DNA of 5,537 nucleotides from Clostridia bacterium (GTDB taxonomy: Bacteria > Bacillota_A > Clostridia > Peptostreptococcales > Anaerovoracaceae), in the NCBI GenBank assembly GCA_024403175.1, contig JAKSSI010000098.1:1-5537 (forward strand), written 5' to 3'. Within the stretch, counting starts at the first letter, position 1; the number at the start of each line of letters is the position of its first letter. The notes under the pieces were generated by a model. The model made no database searches and was not told the DNA's origin. It saw only the letters and a program-made list of their open reading frames with translations. Of the stretch, positions 1 through 5,537 are shown one piece after another. Made by a program: the position numbers and the translations under genes.

Positions 1-40
1 CCAAAAGAAAAAGTAGACACGTTTTTTATGTGTCTACTTT
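1..40 (-). terminator. Rho-independent terminator of the MBL-fold hydrolase gene
   Basis: Perfect 11-bp inverted repeat: AAAGTAGACAC at 10-20 and GTGTCTACTTT at 30-40, with a 9-nt loop. Read on the minus strand the stem runs straight into a T-rich stretch (TTTTTCTTTTGG, covering the window start), which is the expected order for an intrinsic terminator. It lies about 38 nt beyond the stop codon of the leftward gene. The stem has only four G/C pairs per arm, so it is moderately stable. On the plus strand the stem is followed by TTTAATCTTACT, a weaker T tract, so some termination of rightward transcription entering from outside the window is possible. Confidence 0.75.
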
Positions 41-77
41 AATCTTACTAGTTCATGCATTTGCAGATCCTTTTTAT

Positions 78-1058
78 TTACTTAAGGTGATATGTGTAGT
101 ATGGGTCGCCTTCGCGGCGTTCTACAAGGCCGCGTGTTACAAGGCAATCAAGATGAGCCATTGCTTCGCCGGAAGCAAACCAGAGCTGCTTTAGTGGGAA
201 ACTGCCGTCTGGGTCGCGGTGAACTTTCCAAGACATTTTTTCTGTAAGTTCATAAGCGTTAAGTCCTGGATTATTTTCTAGAATATCTAAGACTTCCTTA
301 AGACGAAGTTCGTGATGCTCTTTTATAGTGTCAATTCTTGCTCTATAATCTCCTGGCTTTCTATGGCCCGGCAGCGCAAGCTTAACATCGTATGCCTTTG
401 CTTTATCCAAGCTATTTAAATACTGGGTGAGGGCATCGTCCATCTCCATCCAAATTGAAATGTTTGGTGTAATGTCGAAGAGTATGTGGTCGCCAGTAAA
501 CATAAGGCCTTCTTCTTCGCACCAAAACATAGTGTTTCCTATGGTATGGCCAGGCACTGTAATAGCCTTAAGACTAACATCGCCAATTTCAAAGATGTGG
601 CCATCTTCAAAAGCTTCCATCTGATCTACGTTAAACTGAGGTTCTCGATAGAGCTTAGACGGTGTGCGGCCGCGCATAGCCTTAAACTTTTCAAAAGTAA
701 TTCCTTCTTTTAAATCTCTTTCTTCTCTTTGCATTCCTGCGCCGAAGTAGAACTTCTTTGTGGATTCCCAGTCGTCTTTACTCATATAGGCTTTTTTGCC
801 TTCTGAAGTGAAGAGATAGTCTAAACCTGCATGGTCCATATGAAGGTGAGTGTTTATAATATTCAGTTTGTCTTTTCTATATCCAACTTCTTCAAGGCCT
901 GCTCTTAAAGCGTCTTCGCAGTCTTGGGTGTTAAATCCTGTGTCGATAAGATAGTCTTCGTCATCGCCTCTTAGAAAGTATGAATTAAGATATTTTAGAG
1001 GATTTCCTACAAGAGGAACCTCAATTTTGTATATGTTTTTTGTAATATGTTCAACCAT
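78..1058 (-). CDS. MBL-fold metallo-hydrolase with C-terminal winged-helix-like tail
   Basis: A 326-residue cytoplasmic protein (no signal peptide or membrane segment) of the metallo-beta-lactamase superfamily. All metal ligands are visible: THLHMDHAG at 70-78 (H71, H73, D75, H76), PGHT at 169-172 (H171), TGDH at 188-191 (D190) and PGH at 230-232 (H232). This is a complete binuclear site, most likely zinc. Residues about 250-326 form a helical, charged tail ending in a winged-helix-like segment (AHLDCLVTRGLVERR, 301-315). That tail is typical of the LACTB2-like / glyoxalase-II-like branch, whose members hydrolyse thioesters or other small esters or act on nucleic acid; the substrate cannot be read from sequence. 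The start is set at the ATG at 1058 because AGAGG lies 7 nt upstream. A TTG at 1094 also opens the frame, but it falls within the predicted -10 region. The gene is monocistronic here, transcribed away from the liv operon and followed by a terminator. Family call is sure; function is not. Confidence 0.9.
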   Translation of the reverse strand: MVEHITKNIYKIEVPLVGNPLKYLNSYFLRGDDEDYLIDTGFNTQDCEDALRAGLEEVGYRKDKLNIINTHLHMDHAGLDYLFTSEGKKAYMSKDDWESTKKFYFGAGMQREERDLKEGITFEKFKAMRGRTPSKLYREPQFNVDQMEAFEDGHIFEIGDVSLKAITVPGHTIGNTMFWCEEEGLMFTGDHILFDITPNISIWMEMDDALTQYLNSLDKAKAYDVKLALPGHRKPGDYRARIDTIKEHHELRLKEVLDILENNPGLNAYELTEKMSWKVHRDPDGSFPLKQLWFASGEAMAHLDCLVTRGLVERREGDPYYTYHLK

Positions 1059-1065
1059 TTTTTTG

Positions 1066-1070
1066 CCTCT
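1066..1070 (-). promoter_or_regulatory. Ribosome binding site fixing the hydrolase start
   Basis: On the minus strand AGAGG precedes the ATG at 1058 with a 7-nt spacer (within the context AAAAAGAGGCAAAAAAATG). This decides in favour of 1058 over the upstream in-frame TTG at 1094, which lies at the extended -10 element and would add 12 residues (MLYFFIIKRGKK) with no family support. Confidence 0.75.
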
Positions 1071-1084
1071 TTTTATGATGAAAA

Positions 1085-1113
1085 AGTATAACAAAACAGG
1101 GCTTTAAAAACAA
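1085..1113 (-). promoter_or_regulatory. Sigma-A-type promoter for the hydrolase gene
   Basis: Read on the minus strand: a weak -35 box TTGTTT (1113-1108), a 17-bp spacer and the -10 box TATACT (1090-1085). The -10 is preceded by TGT, giving an extended -10 (TGTTATACT) that can compensate for the poor -35. Transcription would start near 1078, leaving a short leader of about 20 nt that holds the ribosome binding site. Predicted from sequence only. Confidence 0.6.
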
Positions 1114-1161
1114 GTGTCCGTGTATTAAAAACATATGACCATAAGAGTGTTGCCGTAGGAA

Positions 1162-1192
1162 GATTAGAAGCTTCAATCCCTTGCTACAAGGG
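1162..1192. promoter_or_regulatory. Candidate operator: two inverted repeats at the livK promoter
   Basis: Two adjacent dyads. The first, 1162-1178, is GATT-A-GAAGCTTC-AATC, with an 8-bp perfect palindromic core (1167-1174) and GATT/AATC flanks offset by one base. The second, 1178-1192, is CCCTTG-CTA-CAAGGG, with perfect 6-bp arms and a 3-nt centre. The second covers the -35 box (1181-1186) of the rightward promoter, where a bound repressor would block RNA polymerase. No known regulator motif is recognised. The second repeat is upstream of the predicted transcription start, so it is better read as a DNA-binding site than as an RNA hairpin. Confidence 0.4.
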
Positions 1193-1209
1193 CGTTTATG
1201 GCTTATAAT
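1181..1209 (+). promoter_or_regulatory. Sigma-A-type promoter of the liv operon
   Basis: The -35 box TTGCTA (1181-1186, 4 of 6 consensus bases), an optimal 17-bp spacer and a perfect -10 box TATAAT (1204-1209). The transcript would start near 1216 and carry an AT-rich leader of about 62 nt with no clear riboswitch or leader peptide. It is the best promoter-like match upstream of the binding-protein gene, and no other promoter of similar quality was noticed between there and the end of the window, so it probably drives the whole operon. Confidence 0.7.
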
Positions 1210-1277
1210 ATGAAAATCTTTTTTAATTATGTTATATATAATAAAGATATAAATTTATTTTATGGAGGACTATAAAA

Positions 1278-2576
1278 ATGAAAAAGGTATTAGCAATTGT
1301 TCTTGCTCTTGCAATGGTATTCGCCTTTGCAGCTTGCGGCAAGAAAGAAACACCAAGCAATGAACCTAAGGTAGATCACTCCAACGACGGTAAGAAGATT
1401 GCATATGTTCTTACAGAAGTTGGCGACACATACTCCCTTGGTCTTGGTTCTAACTTCGCAAAGGCATTCAAGGCTGCTGGCGGAGAAGTAATCGAAGAAT
1501 CCTTCCCAAAGGATACATCTGATTTCTCTTCCTACATTCAGAATGCTGTAAACAATATGGCAGACGTAATCTTCTGCCCTAACTCTATCCAGGTTGCTTC
1601 TCTCTTCATTGGACAGGCTGCAGACAAGATGGTAGACATTCCAATTATGGCTGGTGACACATGGGAATCTTCCGTAATTCTCGAAGCTACAGATGGAACA
1701 GGTCTTGATGTATACTGCTCCACATTCTTCGACGAAAACGATGAATCCGGTGCTGCTAAGGATTTCGTAAAGGGATTCAAGGCATACCTCAACTCTAACG
1801 CTCAGGAAAAGACAAACAACGGCGGAAACGATATCGTTGCTGCTGTATCCGCTCTTGGATTTGATGCTTACAACGTAGCATTTGATGCTGTTGAAAGAGC
1901 TCTTGCTGCTAATGGCGCAAAGGCTACATCCATCGACGTTGCTAACGCTCTTTGGGGAACAGACATTAAGAACGCTGTAACAGGTACAATTAAGTTTGAC
2001 CAGGTTGGCGACGCTATCAAGGATTCCGCTTACATTAAGAAGGCTGCTTCCAAGACAGAATTCGCATTCGAAAAGGTTCAGACTGTTGCTAACAACGCTG
2101 CACAGGGCAAGGCTCTTGACTACAGCGCAGTTCCAGCAAGCAAGACAGTAATCGCTGCTGATGGCAAGATTTACATCGGCGTTTACGAACCACAGTCCGG
2201 TGCTAACGGTGCTGGTGGTAAGCAGGAAGTTATCGGCGCTAAGTATGCTAACTCCCTCAAGAACTCCATCACAGTAGATGGAAAGGCATATCCAGTTGAA
2301 CTCGTTATCGTTGATAACGAATCCGACGATACAAAGGCTGTATCCGCTGCATCCCAGATTGTAAACAAGGGTGCTTGCGTTTCTATCGGTTCTTATGGTT
2401 CCGGTATCTCCATCGCTGCTGCTGATACATTCTACAATGCAGGCGTTCCTGCAATCGGTGTTTCCTGCACAAACCCACTCGTTACAGATGGACACCCACT
2501 CTACTTCAGAATCTGCTTCCTCGACCCATTCCAGGGCAGCGTAATGGCAGACTTCGCTATGACAAAGATTAAGTAG
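1278..2576 (+). CDS. livK: Branched-chain amino acid ABC transporter substrate-binding lipoprotein, apparently circularly permuted
   Basis: A 432-residue type I periplasmic-binding-fold protein, expected to capture Leu/Ile/Val or a related ligand for the importer encoded downstream. Residues 1-20 are a lipoprotein signal (positive start, hydrophobic core, FAAC ending at C20), so it should be lipid-anchored outside the membrane. The domain order is unusual. Residues about 38-270 match the normally C-terminal part: IAYVLTEVGDTYS, the IPIMAGDTWE ligand loop, NGGND, SALGFDAY and TGTIKFDQVGDA. A linker follows (271-296). Residues about 297-432 then match the normal N-terminal lobe: KIYIGVYEPQSGANG, VDNESDDT, GSYGSGISIAA, SCTNP and CFLDPFQG. 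The protein stops at MTKIK, where relatives cross the hinge. Lobe I (GSYGSG, SCTNP) and lobe II (GDTYS, GDTWE) ligand loops are all present. GGAGG (1264-1268) lies 9 nt before the ATG. Threonine is ACA in 21 of 22 cases in both halves, suggesting high expression and no recent patchwork. Substrate is inferred from family only. Confidence 0.88.
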   Translation: MKKVLAIVLALAMVFAFAACGKKETPSNEPKVDHSNDGKKIAYVLTEVGDTYSLGLGSNFAKAFKAAGGEVIEESFPKDTSDFSSYIQNAVNNMADVIFCPNSIQVASLFIGQAADKMVDIPIMAGDTWESSVILEATDGTGLDVYCSTFFDENDESGAAKDFVKGFKAYLNSNAQEKTNNGGNDIVAAVSALGFDAYNVAFDAVERALAANGAKATSIDVANALWGTDIKNAVTGTIKFDQVGDAIKDSAYIKKAASKTEFAFEKVQTVANNAAQGKALDYSAVPASKTVIAADGKIYIGVYEPQSGANGAGGKQEVIGAKYANSLKNSITVDGKAYPVELVIVDNESDDTKAVSAASQIVNKGACVSIGSYGSGISIAAADTFYNAGVPAIGVSCTNPLVTDGHPLYFRICFLDPFQGSVMADFAMTKIK

Positions 2577-2595
2577 TATCGCTAGAAGTATTGAA

Positions 2596-2600
2596 AAGGA
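2596..2600 (+). promoter_or_regulatory. Only Shine-Dalgarno-like site ahead of livH
   Basis: AAGGA (within GAAAAGGAAAG) is the only good ribosome-binding sequence between livK and livH. It is 6 nt before a GTG at 2607 in the livH frame, but 39 nt before the ATG at 2640 favoured by family comparison. The hairpin 2603-2628 lies between it and that ATG. Folding the hairpin would reduce the effective gap to about 13 nt, so either the GTG is used or the site acts across the hairpin. Confidence 0.5.
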
Positions 2601-2602
2601 AA

Positions 2603-2628
2603 GAGGGTGCGACCAATCTCGCACCCTC
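2603..2628 (+). terminator. Intercistronic hairpin between livK and livH (leaky terminator or mRNA stabiliser)
   Basis: Perfect 10-bp GC-rich stem: GAGGGTGCGA (2603-2612) and TCGCACCCTC (2619-2628), with a 6-nt loop. It is followed by AACTGTTATTTA, which is only mildly T-rich, so full termination is unlikely. A hairpin directly after a binding-protein gene and before the permease genes commonly lets the binding protein be made in excess, by partial termination or by protecting the upstream mRNA from 3' decay. That role is inferred; the stem itself is plain in the sequence. Confidence 0.7.
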
Positions 2629-2639
2629 AACTGTTATTT

Positions 2640-3512
2640 ATGAGTTATTTACCATACTTGCTTGCCGGCTTGTCCGTAGGAAGTCAATATGCTCTTATCG
2701 CCATAGGTTACACTATGGTTTATGGTATTTTAAGACTTATTAACTTTGCTCATGGCGACCTTTTTATGGTTTCCGGCATACTTATGATATATGTTTCAGC
2801 ATCAATGCCATGGTACATTGCGGTTCCTGTGGTATTGTTCCTGACTGCTTTTGTGGGCTTTATGATTGAACGCTGTGCTTACACGCCGCTCAGATCATCC
2901 CCGAGAATGTCCGTAATGGTTTCTGCCATTGGTGTTTCTTATCTTCTGCAGAATCTGGTTTATTACATTACAGGCGGACTTGCAAAGCAGTACCCGGCAA
3001 TTCCGTTCCTTTCCAAGAGAGTTATATTCTTCGGAATCGGAGATAAACTTGTAATTTTCGTTACACCTATACTCGTAATCGTTCTTATGATTCTTCTTGT
3101 TCTCCTCATTAACCACACCAAGACAGGTATGGCAATGAGAGCTGTTTCAAGAGACTTCGAAACAAGCCGTCTTATGGGTATTAAGGTTAACCGCATAATC
3201 AGTACAACATTTGTAATCGGTTCATTCCTTGCAGGTGTTGGTGCTGTGCTTTACTTTACAAAGTACACAGGTGTTCAGCCTACTTCCGGTGCACTGCCCG
3301 GCCTTAAGGCCTTTGTTGCTGCAGTATTCGGCGGTATAGGTTCAATCCCGGGTGCTGTTGTAGGTGCCATCATTATCGGTGTTGTTGAAAACCTTGCTGT
3401 TGCATTCGGTCTTTCCACTTATAAGGATGCATTTACATTCGTTCTGTTGATTATAATTCTCATCGTAAAGCCGACAGGTATTTTCGGTGAAAAGACTATA
3501 GATAAGGTATAA
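2640..3512 (+). CDS. livH: Branched-chain amino acid ABC transporter permease LivH
   Basis: A 290-residue integral membrane protein, one half of the translocation channel with LivM. The N-terminal family signature is clear: SQYALIAIGYTMVYGILRL (15-33) followed by INFAHGDL (34-41). Further segments are SAIGVSYLLQNLVYY (95-109), the cytoplasmic ATPase-contact loop GMAMRAVSRDFETSRLMGIK (163-182), and the C-terminal block KAFVAAVFGGIGSIPGAVVG (213-232). About eight hydrophobic segments are visible, and the length fits the family. The ATG at 2640 is chosen because MSYLPYLLAGLSVGS matches the usual LivH start, although no Shine-Dalgarno sequence lies in the 11 nt between the hairpin and this ATG. 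The alternative is GTG at 2607, inside the hairpin, which adds 11 residues (RPISHPQLLF after the start) that do not look like family sequence but has AAGGA 6 nt upstream. livM begins 10 nt after the stop. Confidence 0.93.
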   Translation: MSYLPYLLAGLSVGSQYALIAIGYTMVYGILRLINFAHGDLFMVSGILMIYVSASMPWYIAVPVVLFLTAFVGFMIERCAYTPLRSSPRMSVMVSAIGVSYLLQNLVYYITGGLAKQYPAIPFLSKRVIFFGIGDKLVIFVTPILVIVLMILLVLLINHTKTGMAMRAVSRDFETSRLMGIKVNRIISTTFVIGSFLAGVGAVLYFTKYTGVQPTSGALPGLKAFVAAVFGGIGSIPGAVVGAIIIGVVENLAVAFGLSTYKDAFTFVLLIIILIVKPTGIFGEKTIDKV

Positions 3513-3522
3513 GGGGGCTTCA

Positions 3523-4590
3523 ATGTTTAAGAATATTTCAAAAGACGCGAAGCTCAATATGCTTCTTGTAATAGTTGTCCTGGCTCTTATGCTGGTTTGT
3601 CAGCTGGTTCTTCCTCCAAGCCATACAGTTATCAACATTCTTAAAAAGTGTTGCATTTACTCCCTTGCTGCGGTTGCAATGAACCTGCTCAACGGTTTTA
3701 CCGGACTTTTCAGCTTAGGTCATGCTGGCTTTATGTGCCTTGGTGCATATACCTACGCAATTTTTACAATTCCTGTGGACAGACGTGCCGCAGTATACTA
3801 TCAGGATCCTAACGGCGGAATGATTCAGTTCGTTCTTCCTGTAATTGTTGCACTGATACTTGCAGGTTTTGTGGCTGCATTCTTTGCATTCCTCATCGGT
3901 CTTCCTGTTTTAAGACTTAAGTCCGACTACCTTGCAATTGCAACTTTGGGCTTTGCCGAAATCGTAAGAACCGTAATTCAGAGTACAGACCTTCTTGCAA
4001 TTACAAACGGTCCAAACCCTATCAGCGGATATAAGACCTTCGGAAGCCTTATAGAATATGCACTCTTTGCAGGCGTATGCATACTCTTTATTATCCTTTT
4101 AATCAATTCGTCTTACGGACGTGCATTTAAGTCCATCAGAGACGACGAAATAGCTGCAGAAGCCATGGGAATCAATCTTGCTCATCACAAGAGACTATCC
4201 TTTGTTGTTTCTTCCTTCTTTATGGGACTTGCAGGCGCAATGCTGGCAATGTACAATTCCAGCCTTTCCGCAACAAACTTTACTTCCGCAATGACATACG
4301 AAATTCTTCTCATCGTTGTAATCGGTGGTATAGGTTCCATTTCCGGAAGTATTTTCGCAGCATTCCTGTTCATCGCATCTTCAGAATGGTGGCTCAGATT
4401 CCTTGACTTCGAAACATATCTCGGAAGCTTCAAGGTTCCACTTCTCCGCGGCGGATTCAGAAAGGTTGTATTCTCTGTAATCATCATGATCATCGTTCTC
4501 TTCTTCCAGAAGGGTCTTATGGGCGATCATGAATTCTCAATAAGCAGAATAGCTGCTAAGTTTAAGAAAGGAGAAAAGAAAAATGCCTAA
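3523..4590 (+). CDS. livM: Branched-chain amino acid ABC transporter permease LivM
   Basis: A 355-residue integral membrane protein, partner of LivH in the channel. Family motifs in order: LLNGFTGLFSLGHAGFMCLG (55-74), RLKSDYLAIATLGFAEIVRT (131-150), the cytoplasmic ATPase-contact loop GRAFKSIRDDEIAAEAMGIN (199-218), and VIGGIGSISGSIFAA (276-290). The N-terminus carries a hydrophobic segment at about 13-31. A polar stretch of about 15 residues after residue 83 is probably an external loop. The C-terminus is lysine-rich (AKFKKGEKKNA) and should be cytoplasmic. It is shorter than the 425-residue E. coli LivM, as is common outside the Enterobacteria, with no core motif missing. The start is supported by AGGGGG (3512-3517), 5 nt before the ATG, which overlaps the last base of the livH stop. 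The end overlaps livG by 8 nt, suggesting translational coupling. Confidence 0.95.
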   Translation: MFKNISKDAKLNMLLVIVVLALMLVCQLVLPPSHTVINILKKCCIYSLAAVAMNLLNGFTGLFSLGHAGFMCLGAYTYAIFTIPVDRRAAVYYQDPNGGMIQFVLPVIVALILAGFVAAFFAFLIGLPVLRLKSDYLAIATLGFAEIVRTVIQSTDLLAITNGPNPISGYKTFGSLIEYALFAGVCILFIILLINSSYGRAFKSIRDDEIAAEAMGINLAHHKRLSFVVSSFFMGLAGAMLAMYNSSLSATNFTSAMTYEILLIVVIGGIGSISGSIFAAFLFIASSEWWLRFLDFETYLGSFKVPLLRGGFRKVVFSVIIMIIVLFFQKGLMGDHEFSISRIAAKFKKGEKKNA

Positions 4591-5434
4591 TACTCCGCTT
4601 CTTAAGCTCCAGGATGTCACAATGCAGTTCGGCGGCGTTGTTGCCGTTAACAATCTTTCCTTAGAGGTAAACAGGGGCGAAATCGTTGCTCTTATCGGTC
4701 CTAACGGTGCCGGAAAGACAACAGCATTCAACTGCATTACCGGTGTATATCAGCCTACAAACGGCAAGATTATGTACAACGGAAAGACCATTATTGCCGC
4801 TCATCCTACAGGCAAGATGAAGAAGCTTTATGCAGGCGAAAACGGAGACAAGTACGCAAACGAACAGCAGATCGATCCGACTCCGGACCAGATTACAAAG
4901 CTGGGTGTTGCAAGAACTTTCCAGAATATCAGACTTTGGAAAACAATGACAGTATTCGACAACGTTCTTACAGCAAAGCATATGAGAGCAAAGCAGACAA
5001 TGTTCTCCGCAGCATTAAGACTTTCCGCTCTCGAAGAAGCAAGAATGCGTCAGGAAACAGCAGAGCTTCTGGATGAACAGAATCTGCTTCAGTACAAGGA
5101 CGATCTGGCAGTATCCCTTCCATACGGACTTCAGAGAAGACTCGAAATTGCAAGAGCTCTTGCCACAGAACCTGACCTTCTTCTCCTGGACGAACCTGCA
5201 GCAGGTATGAACCCGCAGGAAACTCAGGAACTTGGCGAATTCATTGTGGAAATCAAGGAAAAGCACGACCTTACAATCTTTATGATTGAACATCATATGG
5301 ACCTTGTAATGCAGTTCTCCGACAAGATTTACGTTATCGACTTCGGTAAGGAAATCTGCCACGGAACACCTGCAGAAGTTCAGAACGATCAGCGTGTAAT
5401 TGACGCTTACCTGGGGGTGACTGACATTGGCTAA
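4583..5434 (+). CDS. livG: Branched-chain amino acid ABC transporter ATP-binding protein LivG
   Basis: A 283-residue cytoplasmic ABC ATPase that pairs with LivF to power import. All nucleotide-binding motifs are present: Walker A GPNGAGKT (39-46), Q-loop glutamine Q114 in RTFQNIRLW, the family's divergent signature LPYGLQRRLEIARAL (179-193) in place of LSGGQ, Walker B LLLLDEP (199-205) with catalytic E204, and switch histidine H237 in IEHHMD. RTFQNIRL and the C-terminal DFGKEICHGTPAEV block are typical of LivG rather than LivF. It is longer than the usual 255 or so residues, mainly because of an extra polar segment at about 71-101 between the NGKTI strand and the Q-loop region. AAAGGAG (4567-4573) lies 9 nt before the ATG, inside the end of livM. 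The gene overlaps livM at its start and livF at its end by 8 nt each. Confidence 0.96.
   Translation: MPNTPLLKLQDVTMQFGGVVAVNNLSLEVNRGEIVALIGPNGAGKTTAFNCITGVYQPTNGKIMYNGKTIIAAHPTGKMKKLYAGENGDKYANEQQIDPTPDQITKLGVARTFQNIRLWKTMTVFDNVLTAKHMRAKQTMFSAALRLSALEEARMRQETAELLDEQNLLQYKDDLAVSLPYGLQRRLEIARALATEPDLLLLDEPAAGMNPQETQELGEFIVEIKEKHDLTIFMIEHHMDLVMQFSDKIYVIDFGKEICHGTPAEVQNDQRVIDAYLGVTDIG
5413..5420 (+). promoter_or_regulatory. Ribosome binding site supporting a TTG start for livF
   Basis: GGGGGTGA matches the ideal GGAGGTGA at 7 of 8 positions and ends 6 nt before the TTG at 5427. No ATG occurs in the livF frame in the part seen, and the conserved N-terminal strand (ILTIKDLKVNYG) begins right after the TTG, so this site decides the start. 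Confidence 0.75.
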
Positions 5435-5537
5435 CATTCTTACAATCAAAGACCTTAAGGTAAATTATGGCGGTATTGAAGCTGTAAAGGGTATTTCTAT
5501 CGACGTACCTGAAGGCGAAATCGTAACTCTTATCGGT
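5427..5537 (+). CDS. livF: Branched-chain amino acid ABC transporter ATP-binding protein LivF (5' part, cut by window end)
   Basis: The first 37 codons of a second ABC ATPase in the operon: ILTIKDLKVNYGGIEAVKGI (4-23), then a strand leading to EIVTLIG, where the window ends just before the Walker A loop. The pattern VNYGGIEAVKGIS is typical of LivF, the expected partner of LivG. The start is TTG at 5427, overlapping the end of livG by 8 nt, backed by a near-perfect ribosome binding site. Family members are usually about 235 residues, so most of the gene lies beyond the edge. The A-loop aromatic is Y14. An identity other than LivF is unlikely given the order livK-H-M-G. Confidence 0.9.
   Translation, partial: MANILTIKDLKVNYGGIEAVKGISIDVPEGEIVTLIG

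Noticed and set aside
1059..1094. TTG at 1094 as the start of the hydrolase, adding 12 residues
   Set aside because: The TTG overlaps the predicted extended -10 element and has no ribosome binding site, while the ATG at 1058 has AGAGG at 7 nt and matches the usual N-terminus.
1234..1260. AT-rich palindromes and a second TATAAT (1237-1242) in the livK leader
   Set aside because: Low-complexity A/T sequence gives such matches by chance, and no -35 box lies at proper spacing. The 1181-1209 promoter is clearly better.
1278..2576. livK as a frameshifted or truncated pseudogene
   Set aside because: It is a single unbroken frame with a signal peptide, and both lobes' ligand loops are present. Total length (432) is slightly above the family norm, so material is reordered rather than lost.
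1278..2576. livK as a simple collapse of two tandem gene copies in the assembly
   Set aside because: A collapse of two separate genes should leave a stop codon, spacer and second signal peptide between the halves. Instead there is an in-frame linker with coding-like codon use. Not excluded absolutely without reads.
1290..2630. Long open frame of about 446 codons on the minus strand, opposite livK
   Set aside because: It is a shadow of the strongly biased livK codons. Its translation is Cys/Ser-rich with no recognisable domain, it has no sensible promoter or ribosome binding site, and it lies entirely antisense to a clear lipoprotein gene.
2895..3196. Short minus-strand open frames opposite livH
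   Set aside because: Shadows of the permease gene without ribosome binding sites or family features. The same applies to the minus-strand frames opposite livM and livG and to the plus-strand frames within the hydrolase gene.

Overview
The window reads like a low-GC Firmicute, most likely an anaerobic member of the Clostridia. The support is strong purine-rich ribosome binding sites, near-exclusive ACA threonine codons in the most highly expressed gene, AT-rich intergenic DNA with consensus-like sigma-A promoters, and a Gram-positive-style lipoprotein signal. The genus cannot be fixed from the sequence.

Layout. Positions 1-40 hold a hairpin followed by a T-rich run on the minus strand, which ends a leftward gene (78-1058, minus) for a metallo-beta-lactamase-fold hydrolase with a C-terminal winged-helix-like tail. 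A 219-bp divergent intergenic region (1059-1277) carries one promoter facing each way, plus an inverted repeat sitting on the -35 box of the rightward promoter. Rightward from 1278 runs a branched-chain amino acid (LIV / HAAT family) ABC importer operon: lipoprotein substrate-binding protein (1278-2576), an intercistronic hairpin (2603-2628), permease LivH (2640-3512), permease LivM (3523-4590), ATPase LivG (4583-5434) and the first 37 codons of ATPase LivF (5427-5537, cut by the window edge). The last two junctions overlap by 8 nt each.

How it works together. By family knowledge, the binding protein captures a small ligand (Leu/Ile/Val or a related amino acid or amide) outside the membrane. 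It docks on the LivH-LivM heterodimer, and the LivG-LivF pair hydrolyses ATP to drive import. The hydrolase is transcribed away from the operon and has no evident role in it.

The main discovery is in the binding protein. Its two halves are in the reverse of the family order: after the signal peptide comes the part that is normally C-terminal (lobe II entry onward, residues about 38-270), then a 26-residue linker, then the part that is normally N-terminal (residues about 297-432), and the gene stops where the chain would normally cross the hinge. This is what a natural circular permutation would look like. Both halves are intact, in one frame and share the same strong codon bias, behind a good promoter and ribosome binding site. 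Secondary points are the hairpin lying between the only Shine-Dalgarno sequence and the likely livH start, and an extra segment of about 30 residues in LivG.
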